Positions 1 to 6,227 of a stretch of DNA of 17,157 bases are shown here, in pieces. Within the stretch, counting starts at the first letter, position 1. Each line of letters begins with the position of its first letter. The position numbers and the translations under genes are program-made. The notes under the pieces were generated by a model. That model was not told where the DNA came from. It searched no databases and was given only the letters and a program-made list of their open reading frames with translations. The DNA is from an uncultured Clostridia bacterium (GTDB taxonomy: Bacteria > Bacillota > Clostridia > TANB77 > CAG-508): assembly GCA_934155625.1 (NCBI GenBank), contig CAKPHD010000034.1, forward strand, positions 1-17,157. The letters are read 5' to 3'.

Positions 1-196
1 CCTCTTTTGTTGAAACATTATATGTATTATCCTTATTTTTGATTGAGTAATCTAAAGAACCAGCATCTGATGGTGGTGCATAAACATTTACATCTATCGA
101 CTTATTTAAAACATATCTTGCATAAGATATTGTTAAAATTGACATTATCAAAACACTAAAAATAACTATAAACTTTATTTTGTTTTTTAATTTCAT
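1..196 (-). CDS. Secreted SipW-dependent-type small protein (partial, 3' end outside window)
   Basis: Reading the minus strand from the ATG at 194-196 gives 65 codons that stay open to the window edge. The protein starts MKLKNKIKF, followed by a hydrophobic stretch (about residues 8-24) ending in ISYARYV. That is a basic N-region, one membrane segment and a small-x-Tyr boundary like those of the three genes before it. A good ribosome site (AGGAGAAG) lies just before the start and overlaps the TAG stop of the preceding gene, so the two are translated in series. By analogy with TasA/camelysin-type proteins it is probably exported and cut by the signal peptidase at the head of this operon. The mature part seen so far (NVYAPPSDAGSLDYSIKN) is too short to assign a family. 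Only the N-terminal quarter to third is likely visible. Confidence 0.75.
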   Translation of the reverse strand, partial: MKLKNKIKFIVIFSVLIMSILTISYARYVLNKSIDVNVYAPPSDAGSLDYSIKNKDNTYNVSTKE

Positions 197-207
197 TTTT
201 TCTTCTC

Positions 208-717
208 CTATTGCATATTCTTTTGAATAGAATTAAGTTCAATATTAAAGCCCAAATTTTCATATGACTCTAAAGATGATTTTATAAATATTTTAAATTT
301 TTTCTCCTCTTTATTTTTATTTCCTAAAGAGTATGTATTTGTAATTACTTGTTCTGAATATGAATTAGTTCCTTCATCATATTTTTTGTCATCTACATCA
401 TTTATTTTTTGCCAAATATAAGTTCCGTTATATCCATCTTTATTTTTTATAGTTAAACTATAATCAACATCTACTGATGTTATATTATTGTCTATATCAT
501 AATTCTTTACTGTGACTATTACATATGGAATGCCATTTACAACATAAGAATCATTTTTGTCTATATCTATATTACAAATCATTTCACCTGAAATTGTACT
601 ATATTTTACAGAAATATTATTTACATATGATGCATATACAATATTTGCAAAAATCAGTATTATTATTATCATTAAAAATGCAATTACATGCTTCTTATAA
701 TATAATATTTTTTTCAT
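208..717 (-). CDS. Secreted SipW-dependent-type protein, function unknown
   Basis: This is a 169-residue protein. The start chosen is the second ATG (MKKILYYKK), because the ribosome site AAAGGA lies 9 bases before it but only 3 bases before the ATG at 723. The N-terminus is a lysine-rich head, one hydrophobic helix (about residues 11-28) and the boundary VYASYVNN, matching the Tyr-containing signal ends of its neighbours. The mature region is polar, rich in Asn, Asp, Lys and Tyr, and reads like alternating beta-strands (for example YVIVTVKNYDID), with no cysteine apart from one at about residue 48. It is preceded by a similar gene 25 bases upstream and followed by a fourth within 11 bases, so it belongs to the signal-peptidase operon. 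A role as a matrix or fibre component is inferred only from analogy with TasA/camelysin. No catalytic motif is visible. Confidence 0.75.
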   Translation of the reverse strand: MKKILYYKKHVIAFLMIIIILIFANIVYASYVNNISVKYSTISGEMICNIDIDKNDSYVVNGIPYVIVTVKNYDIDNNITSVDVDYSLTIKNKDGYNGTYIWQKINDVDDKKYDEGTNSYSEQVITNTYSLGNKNKEEKKFKIFIKSSLESYENLGFNIELNSIQKNMQ

Positions 718-742
718 CCTCATCTTTCCTTTCTGATGTGCT

Positions 743-1276
743 TTAATTTGTCCTTTGTTGAGCTATAATATTTAAAGCAATTTTTATATCATTTTTCATC
801 CATTTATTTGTTTCATCAGCAGTAGTATAATTCCATTTCCAATAAATATTTCTTGTAACTTTATCAGTTCCAAGTTCTGTTATTCCTGTATATCCTGAAA
901 ATTCAACATTATACGCACTATCAGTATATAATTTCATATTTTCAGGAATTTGAGAATTTAATGTATCTAATGAGATTGAATATCTTGTAGCTGTTTCAAT
1001 ATCCGAAAAATTCATCTCCAATTGCAGTACTCCGCTACTTCCAGGCACTAATTTATTTTTTGAATATAAATTATCTATCAAGGTATCCGAAAGATCTAAA
1101 TTTACACTTGATAATTCATCAGTTATTTTAAAAGAAAACTTGGAAGTATTAATTTTTGCCTCTCCACTCGCAGTAGTTCGGTATTGTGAAAATGTAATTC
1201 CATAAATCAATAGAATTATAGCAATAAAATAATATAAAAATACTATTCTTAAACTTCTCTTATTTTTTTTCTTCAT
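743..1276 (-). CDS. Secreted SipW-dependent-type (TasA/camelysin-like) protein
   Basis: The protein has 177 residues. It has a very basic start (MKKKNKRSLR), a hydrophobic helix at about 11-28 and the boundary TFSQYRTTASGEA, then a mature domain beginning KINTSKFSFKI. A short strand after the signal that leads into a beta-rich domain is typical of SipW-dependent substrates in Bacillota. The segment VPGSSGVLQLEMNFSDIETATRYSISL (in part, about residues 97-123) resembles the 'PG..g...l.v.N.....a.Y' strand pattern of TasA-type beta-sandwiches. The ribosome site AAGGGA lies about 9 bases before the ATG. The gene starts 13 bases after the stop of the previous one, so cotranscription is expected. 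The family is assigned by pattern only; the precise function (fibre, adhesion or protease-like) is open. Confidence 0.75.
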   Translation of the reverse strand: MKKKNKRSLRIVFLYYFIAIILLIYGITFSQYRTTASGEAKINTSKFSFKITDELSSVNLDLSDTLIDNLYSKNKLVPGSSGVLQLEMNFSDIETATRYSISLDTLNSQIPENMKLYTDSAYNVEFSGYTGITELGTDKVTRNIYWKWNYTTADETNKWMKNDIKIALNIIAQQRTN

Positions 1277-1289
1277 TTTCTATCCCTTC

Positions 1290-1886
1290 TTATATATCTT
1301 GTTCAACTGTTACAGTTATAGGTATAATTACGTTTAATTGAGAATATCCATTAAGAGTATCAATCTCATCATCTGTGCTTATCCATTCAGCTGTAATTGT
1401 TATTGTAACCGGACTTTCATCTAACCCAATTTGTCCTTGATATGTTCCATCTATATTTTGTGTTAAATTTCCTACATTTGCAGTTACATTATTTACATCT
1501 ATATTTGGTGTATTATCTGTAACAACTTCTCCTGTTTTTAAATTTTTAAAATATACTTTTCCTAGTGATATTTTATATTTCATTGCAACCTCTGTTCCAT
1601 TTGGATCTATAGTAAAATCGCCTTTAACAGATGTATCAGGTGCAATTGTTCCTGTTTTTACTTTAGCAGTATTTGTCGTTTCTAAAACTAATTCCGACGA
1701 AAAATCTTTTTTTCCTCCTGCTATATCAACATTTCCTAACTTTACAGTCCATTTGGCAATTCTAGTTGAAGTATCAGATTCTGCTGTACTTACATATCTA
1801 GAATATGTTCCTGCTACTAAATACAAACTTATCTCTACTATATAAATTAATATTATTCCCAATATTTTCATTTTATTTTTTTTCAT
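1290..1886 (-). CDS. Secreted SipW-dependent-type (TasA/camelysin-like) protein
   Basis: The protein has 198 residues. The N-terminus is MKKNKMKILG, a hydrophobic helix (about 8-27) and the boundary TYSRYVSTAES, which is the clearest SipW-type signal of the set. The mature part contains RIAKWTVKLG near its start and APDTSVKGDFTIDPNGTEVA in the middle. That is a beta-strand, then a 'pg..g.f.i.N.....a' type strand, as seen in secreted proteins encoded beside SipW-like peptidases. The C-terminus (NVIIPITVTVEQDI) is again a strand. The start codon lies one base after the TGA of the signal peptidase (TGAAATG) and the ribosome site GGAGAG is inside the peptidase's last codons, so translation is coupled. 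It is probably the best-supported direct substrate of that peptidase. Its role is unknown. Confidence 0.8.
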   Translation of the reverse strand: MKKNKMKILGIILIYIVEISLYLVAGTYSRYVSTAESDTSTRIAKWTVKLGNVDIAGGKKDFSSELVLETTNTAKVKTGTIAPDTSVKGDFTIDPNGTEVAMKYKISLGKVYFKNLKTGEVVTDNTPNIDVNNVTANVGNLTQNIDGTYQGQIGLDESPVTITITAEWISTDDEIDTLNGYSQLNVIIPITVTVEQDI

Positions 1887-1887
1887 T

Positions 1888-2499
1888 TCACTTCTCTCCT
1901 AATTGTTCTTTTGTACATTTCATTTCATAAATCAGTCTTTTTTCTCTTCTTTTATTTCTTTTTTCTTCTTTTTCCTTTTCATTTTTTATAATATACAAAA
2001 TTAAAAGTATCGGTGTTGTAAATATTATCACCATTCCATATGGCTTTTGCATAAAAATAATTAGTTTTCCTATTAGATTTAATTTTCTTACATAAATTCC
2101 TTCTATATTTGAAAATAGTATCTTTTCACTATCTTCTATATTGTTTGCATCACCCTTCAATGTGTATTTTAAATTATCTCCCGTTTTTGTTATGTTCACT
2201 ATTCTATGAGTTACCAATGTGTTTTCTGCTATTCGATATGTTATGACATCACCAATCTTTAAATCACCTTCATTTTTTATTTCTTTTATCAAGATTGTAT
2301 CCCCTGTTTCAAATTCCCCAGACATTGAGCCAGACATTACCTGCAATATTTTATATCCAAATATATTTGGTATTTCTTCTTTTAGTGCAAACTTTTGAAT
2401 TATTAGTGATGCTACAACAAAAATTATTATTGTAAAAATAATTGAAATACATATATTAAATATTCGTTTTAAAAAAATCATTTCACTTTTTACATTCAT
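1888..2499 (-). CDS. sipW: Signal peptidase I, SipW/ER type (Ser-His)
   Basis: This 203-residue membrane serine peptidase (family S26B) removes signal peptides from exported proteins. An N-terminal membrane helix (about 10-35) is followed by QVMSGSMSGEF (53-63); the serine before Met59 (Ser58) is the expected nucleophile. VTHRIVN (96-102) supplies a His at 98 where bacterial Lys-type enzymes have lysine, which is the hallmark of the SipW/archaeal/ER class. KGDANN (115-120) is the conserved Asp box. A second helix (about 147-168) and a basic tail (KEKEEKRNKRREKR) follow. The ribosome site AGAGGAAA precedes the ATG. It is the first intact gene of the unit and is followed at once by small proteins with matching signals, so it is probably dedicated to them. 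The symbol follows the family; orthology to Bacillus SipW in function is inferred. Confidence 0.9.
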   Translation of the reverse strand: MNVKSEMIFLKRIFNICISIIFTIIIFVVASLIIQKFALKEEIPNIFGYKILQVMSGSMSGEFETGDTILIKEIKNEGDLKIGDVITYRIAENTLVTHRIVNITKTGDNLKYTLKGDANNIEDSEKILFSNIEGIYVRKLNLIGKLIIFMQKPYGMVIIFTTPILLILYIIKNEKEKEEKRNKRREKRLIYEMKCTKEQLGEK

Positions 2500-2513
2500 T
2501 TAAATTTCCTCTT

Positions 2514-2626
2514 TTAACATATTGTTTTTGTTTCATTTACTGAAAATTGAACTGGTATTGATGCTGTATTTGTTACAGTATATGTAATACCATATTTAAC
2601 TGATGCTTTTTTTCTTCAAGTAACAT
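2514..2626 (-). pseudogene. Broken tail of a TasA-like secreted protein in the sipW leader
   Basis: On the minus strand the frame ending at TAA 2514-2516 reads ASVKYGITYTVTNTASIPVQ and then FSVNETKTIC. 'YTVTNTgsiPv' strings are typical of the beta-sandwich strands of TasA/camelysin-type proteins. This frame has no start codon and is closed upstream by TGA. An ATG at 2624-2626 opens a different frame (MLLEEKKHQL...) that ends at 2573-2575. The two frames meet at a seven-A run (2607-2613), and a shift of one base there would fuse them into a 37-residue product. The simplest reading is a decayed gene remnant, or an indel in the A run. The ATG has only a weak ribosome site. A small real peptide made by frameshifting cannot be excluded. 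Confidence 0.4.
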
Positions 2627-2652
2627 ACTCAAAGATACTAAAACACAAGTTT

Positions 2653-2681
2653 ATTATATCAATATTTTTTTTTTTTATCAA
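2653..2681 (-). promoter_or_regulatory. Sigma-A type promoter of the sipW operon
   Basis: On the minus strand TTGATA (2676-2681) and TATAAT (2653-2658) are separated by exactly 17 bases. Transcription would start near 2646, leaving a leader of about 147 bases before sipW that contains the broken frame at 2514-2626. The spacer is largely an A-run. Confidence 0.75.
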
Positions 2682-2741
2682 CACTTTTTTCGACATTTTA
2701 TGAAACGGTTTTTATTACTAAAAAAGAAGAAATTATCCAAC

Positions 2742-2777
2742 AAAAAATAAACCTATAACAATTGAAATCATAGGTTT
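2742..2777 (-). terminator. Terminator behind the DUF6688-like gene
   Basis: AAACCTAT (2749-2756) pairs with ATAGGTTT (2770-2777) around a 13-base loop. On the minus strand the stem is followed by ATTTTTTG. The stem is AT-rich and moderately stable. It separates the DUF6688-like gene from the sipW promoter. Confidence 0.6.
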
Positions 2778-2854
2778 TATTGGCAATTTTTTTACTTCTA
2801 AAACTTGCTCAAAAACTATTATTTGTGTTATAATTCTATTGAACAAAAGAAAGT

Positions 2855-4027
2855 TTACTTATCTTCATCTATTCCGAATTCAATATCATATTTCATTTCT
2901 TGTATACCTCGTCTATTTTTTCCAATATATTGTGTAGCAATTCTATTTTCTGGTTTCTTATCAAAGATATATAGAACAATCAAAAATATCCACTCCAAAG
3001 GTTTCATTATTATATATGTAATATCCGCTTGCCAATCAGTTTTAATATGCTTAGCTAGAGGAAAACCATATTTATCATACATATATCTAATAAAGTGATG
3101 AAATCTTGGAGTTTTCTCTTGAATCAAGTCTTCAAAAGCATTAGCAATACATAACTGTCTATTAACAATTATCTTTTGTCCTCTTCTAATTCCAACTCTT
3201 GTTGGTTTCACCAATTTTTCATGTCCACTTACAGCTACTGTACATAAATAATGTGCATCATATTGAACAGAAGGCGGTGAAACTTTTTGTGATAACTTCC
3301 AATCACTAGTTTCTAAAAATGCTCTTATTGCTTCATCTGGTCTTTGACCTAATAATACTAATATACATATCAAAATAGCTGTCAGTGGAATAGTTAAAAC
3401 AACTGCTAATATTGGCCAATTATCAGTATCATATATTATTTGACTACATTTATTCAAAAATTTATTTTCATATTCTTTTGATTGTAAATTCTTTTCTTTA
3501 TATCTTTGTATCACGTCAATTATAGCTCTTATACTGCATAAAATATAGTTTACTGGAAATATTAACAAATATGGTATTCCATAAAAAATATATCTTGTAA
3601 ATAAATCTTCAACATTAATCTGAATCATAAAAATTATCATATATATTGAACATATTATTATTCCTGATATAGCACATACAATAATAAGCGGTGGTAAATC
3701 TAATTTTTTTCTTCTTATTAACAAGTATGATACAAGTCCTAATATAAAAATAGCTAATACTGTTGGCATACTCCAAGAAGCTATTGGTGCATGTTTGTCA
3801 ATTTCTAATCCTCCTAGTCTTAACGCTTCTGTATAATCTTTAAAATCTGATGCTAGATATAAAAAACCTGTCAAACCAATTCCAGCTATAAATGTTATTC
3901 CTTCTATTATATTTTCCTTGATTTTTTTCTTTTTAAATAAATTTATTATATTTAATACTGTTAAAATTAATGGACATATTAAAAAAATAAATCCTATTCC
4001 TAAATATACCAATATATCATTATCCAT
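2855..4027 (-). CDS. DUF6688-like polytopic membrane protein
   Basis: The protein has 390 residues from the chosen ATG (MDNDILVYLG). The frame is open to a TTG at 4057, but the ribosome site AAAGGA lies about 12 bases before this ATG and the first residues then form a membrane helix. The N-terminal half has about six hydrophobic segments. After a further helix at about residues 205-225 comes a soluble region with GQRPDEAIRAFLETSDWKLS, PPSVQYDAHYLCTVAVSGH, GIRRGQKIIVNRQLCIANAFEDLI and PRFHHFIRYMYDKYGFPLA. This combination matches my recollection of the DUF6688 family, whose function is not known. The His, Cys, Asp and Arg residues there could form an active or metal site, but this is a guess. 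A final hydrophobic segment lies at about 340-357. It stands alone between a terminator and the nested palindrome at 4061-4187, and I see no clear promoter of its own. Confidence 0.75.
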   Translation of the reverse strand: MDNDILVYLGIGFIFLICPLILTVLNIINLFKKKKIKENIIEGITFIAGIGLTGFLYLASDFKDYTEALRLGGLEIDKHAPIASWSMPTVLAIFILGLVSYLLIRRKKLDLPPLIIVCAISGIIICSIYMIIFMIQINVEDLFTRYIFYGIPYLLIFPVNYILCSIRAIIDVIQRYKEKNLQSKEYENKFLNKCSQIIYDTDNWPILAVVLTIPLTAILICILVLLGQRPDEAIRAFLETSDWKLSQKVSPPSVQYDAHYLCTVAVSGHEKLVKPTRVGIRRGQKIIVNRQLCIANAFEDLIQEKTPRFHHFIRYMYDKYGFPLAKHIKTDWQADITYIIMKPLEWIFLIVLYIFDKKPENRIATQYIGKNRRGIQEMKYDIEFGIDEDK

Positions 4028-4060
4028 ACTTAATCTCATTCCTTTCTCAATGCACAAATC

Positions 4061-4187
4061 AGGTTGGAAAAGAATTAAATTTTGGCAAGGAAAGTTTTAT
4101 TTAAAAGGCAAGGGAGCATACGTGGTGTATGTAACCGCGTTTTAAATGAAATTTGACGTAGCCAAAATTGTAATTATTTTTCAACCT
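4061..4187. repeat. 127-bp nested imperfect palindrome, possible MITE or structured RNA
   Basis: Several pairs of complementary arms are nested around one centre. AGGTTG (4061-4066) pairs with CAACCT (4182-4187), AATTTTGGC (4078-4086) with GCCAAAATT (4161-4169), ATTTAAAA (4099-4106) with TTTTAAAT (4140-4147), and CATAC (4117-4121) with GTATG (4127-4131). The middle (about 4107-4139) is clearly richer in G+C than its surroundings. It fills the gap between two minus-strand genes. It lacks the U-run of a terminator on either side. I do not recognise it as a known riboswitch or element. Confidence 0.6.
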
Positions 4188-4196
4188 TTTCTCCTT

Positions 4197-4982
4197 TTAT
4201 TCATCAATATTATAATAAATACAGCCATCATTTACTACTTTGCTATAAATAAGGCAATTTACAAAATATTTATCACTTTTTGAACCTAATTCATATGTTA
4301 TATTACCAACATTAGTTTCTACGTTTTTAATTTCGTATTTTGATAATGTAATTATTATATTTTCATTATAATTATCATTAAGCTCCGGAATATTCTCATC
4401 ATAATCAAAACCCAATTCTTGTAAAATAGATTCATATTCTGTACTATTATAATTTATAGTTTTTTTGTATATCCCATCTTTTTGCTCCCAGAATTTAATA
4501 TCAGTTGGAATTTTTGAAATTTGTTTTTTTGATGTATAGCTTTTTGCTTTTTCAAATTCATAAGTCTTACTATCTTCTGTATAAAACTGTATTTTTTTCT
4601 CCAACTCACTCTTCTCGTCTCCTAACAAGAAAATATAATTTTTATCTCCCTCAGAAGGATTTTGGACAATATATGTACATTCTATAAAGCTGATATTTTC
4701 TTTTTCTAGTTCTGGCTTATTTTCTGTATAATCAGCTGATTGATTGTATAATAATGTATATACTTCCGCAAAATATTTATCTTCTGAATTCATTATTTTA
4801 TATTTATTATACTTATTTTTGTATACAATTCTACTTGGCAAAGGAAGTTCAGACGTTTTCTGTGTTTGAGAATCTTCTTCATTTATTGATTTCTTTTCTA
4901 TTCTGAATACTTCAAATATTCCAAAACCTATAGCTATTAATAATATTAGACTAATAATTATCTTTATATTTTTCTTTAACAT
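4197..4982 (-). CDS. Membrane-anchored protein of unknown function
   Basis: The protein has 261 residues and I do not recognise a family. One N-terminal membrane helix (about 7-25) after MLKKNIK acts as anchor or uncleaved signal; there is no lipobox cysteine. The rest is a hydrophilic, acidic and lysine-rich domain presumably outside the cell, with many Tyr, Asn and Ser residues and only a few cysteines (FIECTY, FVNCLIY, DGCIYY) that could pair after export. The ribosome site GGAGG precedes the start, which lies 15 bases after the stop of the small XRE regulator. It is therefore the last gene of the operon that begins at 6104. Association with a regulator and two membrane proteins suggests an envelope role, but no activity can be assigned. 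Confidence 0.65.
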   Translation of the reverse strand: MLKKNIKIIISLILLIAIGFGIFEVFRIEKKSINEEDSQTQKTSELPLPSRIVYKNKYNKYKIMNSEDKYFAEVYTLLYNQSADYTENKPELEKENISFIECTYIVQNPSEGDKNYIFLLGDEKSELEKKIQFYTEDSKTYEFEKAKSYTSKKQISKIPTDIKFWEQKDGIYKKTINYNSTEYESILQELGFDYDENIPELNDNYNENIIITLSKYEIKNVETNVGNITYELGSKSDKYFVNCLIYSKVVNDGCIYYNIDE

Positions 4983-4997
4983 TTTTCCTCCATTGTT

Positions 4998-5201
4998 CTA
5001 TTTTGTTTGATAATCTAAAATATCTCCTGGTTTACATTCCAAAACTTCACATATCTTTTCTAATGTCGAAAACCTTATTGCTTTAGCTTTATTTGTTTTT
5101 AAAATTGATAAATTAGCAGGTGTTATTCCAACTTTTTCGGCAAGTTCTCCTGATGATATTTTCCTTTTTGCCATTATTACATCTAAATTAACAATTATCA
5201 T
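4998..5201 (-). CDS. Small XRE-family (Cro/CI-type) transcriptional regulator
   Basis: The protein has 67 residues from ATG 5199-5201 (MIIVNLDVIMAKRK). AAAGGA lies 9 bases before this codon. The alternative ATG at 5217-5219 overlaps the stop of the upstream gene (TAATG) and would add six residues. The protein is one helix-turn-helix domain: the core is SSGELAEKVGITPANLSILK (about 16-35), followed by IRFSTLEKICEVLECKPGDIL (in part, 43-63). Such minimal XRE proteins (YozG type) are commonly encoded directly after a DUF2975 membrane protein, as here, and are thought to regulate the same locus. Expected partners are the operon promoter at 6076-6104 and possibly the DUF2975 protein; this is inference. 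Confidence 0.9.
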   Translation of the reverse strand: MIIVNLDVIMAKRKISSGELAEKVGITPANLSILKTNKAKAIRFSTLEKICEVLECKPGDILDYQTK

Positions 5202-5218
5202 TTTTCTACATCCTTTCA

Positions 5219-5671
5219 TTAAATTGTCAAATCATTTTCTGACTTATATTCTGTTGCTTGTCTAAATAATTCTGCAAGTATGTATAATGCAATTGCAACT
5301 CCTAAAAATAATATTGTCATAAATGATAATATGCAATTGATTTTGATATCACTATTACCTAACACCAATTTATAAATTGTTTCTATAAGAAATAAAACAG
5401 TCATGATTCCAGATGCAATACTTGCTGTATTCATTCTCTTTACTGTATTTTCGCAAAAAGGCTTTTCAATTTTTAATGAATCAAATAAACCAATAAATTG
5501 CTTAACAATTACTAACATTGTTATTCCATTCAAATACAACATTATTTCAAATATTGATATATTTTTTAATATTATTAGAAGTAATATTAAAAATACTATT
5601 CCTCCCCAAAAACATATTTGAAGTATTATTTTTAAAATATTTCCTAATCCATTTTTACCTACTATTTTCAT
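5219..5671 (-). CDS. DUF2975 family membrane protein
   Basis: The protein has 150 residues and four predicted membrane helices (about 12-34, 38-58, 85-106 and 113-135). Between helices two and three lies a conserved-looking loop with LFDSLKIEKPFCENTVKRMN, matching the 'l....g.PF....v.rlr' signature of DUF2975 proteins. The C-terminus is short and charged. It overlaps the end of the DUF2809-like gene by 17 bases and its own stop overlaps or abuts the XRE gene, indicating tight translational coupling. DUF2975/XRE pairs are widespread in Bacillota; their biological role is not established. Confidence 0.8.
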   Translation of the reverse strand: MKIVGKNGLGNILKIILQICFWGGIVFLILLLIILKNISIFEIMLYLNGITMLVIVKQFIGLFDSLKIEKPFCENTVKRMNTASIASGIMTVLFLIETIYKLVLGNSDIKINCILSFMTILFLGVAIALYILAELFRQATEYKSENDLTI

Positions 5672-6053
5672 TTTGTTTTACTTCCTTTCTTTTATGTAAG
5701 ATTTTTTCTATTAAAATTATTATTAGATATCCAGCAACATAGCATAATATATCTTTTATATCAAACGAAGACCCTAACAATGTTTTAGCAATCTTATTGT
5801 CTCCAAATAGTATTTGAGCATAATTAAAATATTGTAATATTTCTACTATTACTGCAAAAATTAAAACATATAATGAGAGCCATTTTATTTTATCTAAAAA
5901 TATACTTTTAGCGAATGTATATAAACATATTACTACTAATATATCCCCTATATATGGTCTTATTATTTTGTCATGCACATATTTTGCTATTATTACTTCT
6001 AATATGAATGTTATGACAAATATGGTTATATATTTTATTCTTTCTTTTTTCAT
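5655..6053 (-). CDS. DUF2809-like (VanZ-type) small membrane protein
   Basis: The protein has 132 residues from ATG 6051-6053 (MKKERIKYI). A longer frame opens at 6107, but its first codons lie upstream of or inside the promoter at 6076-6104, so they cannot be in the message; AGAGGAAGAGG lies just before the chosen start. There are four hydrophobic helices. The stretch IIRPYIGDILVVICLY after helix one, and FDIKDILCYVAGYLI near the end, are the typical signatures of DUF2809. In this family the Arg-Pro and Gly-Asp residues lie at membrane ends. Function is unknown; distant similarity to VanZ-like proteins is family knowledge. It is the first gene of a four-gene operon with DUF2975, XRE and an anchored protein. 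Confidence 0.8.
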   Translation of the reverse strand: MKKERIKYITIFVITFILEVIIAKYVHDKIIRPYIGDILVVICLYTFAKSIFLDKIKWLSLYVLIFAVIVEILQYFNYAQILFGDNKIAKTLLGSSFDIKDILCYVAGYLIIILIEKILHKRKEVKQNENSR

Positions 6054-6075
6054 ACCTCTTCCTCTTTCTGGCGCT

Positions 6076-6104
6076 AATATATCATTATTATTTTTGTTTG
6101 TCAA
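6076..6104 (-). promoter_or_regulatory. Promoter of the DUF2809-DUF2975-XRE operon
   Basis: A consensus TTGACA (6099-6104) and TATATT (6076-6081) lie 17 bases apart on the minus strand. The start of transcription would be near 6069, about 16 bases before the DUF2809 start, which settles the choice of start codon. This is a likely target of the XRE protein encoded in the same operon. Confidence 0.75.
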
Positions 6105-6154
6105 CATTTTTTTATTGTTTTTCGATATTTTATTGTTTTTAAAAATAATAAAAT

Positions 6155-6217
6155 AGAACCGGTCCTAAATGTTCCAAATTTAAAATGGTACAAAACAGAA
6201 CCGGTCCCAAACGTCCC
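6155..6217. repeat. Direct pair of GGACCGGTTCT-family repeats
   Basis: Two 21-base units, 6155-6175 and 6197-6217, start 42 bases apart and differ at three positions, all T/C changes. Both begin AGAACCGGTCC. Because ACCGGT is its own complement, the two copies can pair with each other in RNA over ten bases with two G-U pairs. On the minus strand the second copy is followed by a T-rich stretch (ATTTTATTATTTTT), so the pair may end transcription of the gene at 6228-7079. The same family recurs at 8431-8505 and 14847-14877. Confidence 0.75.
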
Positions 6218-6227
6218 TTTTTCTTTT

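Noticed and set aside
2805..3098. Plus-strand open frame of 97 codons with a TATAAT-like box near 2829
   Set aside because: It is antisense to the conserved C-terminal region of the DUF6688-like gene, and the -35 candidate is poor with an 18-base spacer; there is no good ribosome site.
6054..6107. Longer N-terminus of the DUF2809-like protein (MLTNKNNND...)
   Set aside because: These codons overlap the consensus promoter at 6076-6104 and so would lie upstream of the transcription start; the ATG at 6053 has the ribosome site.
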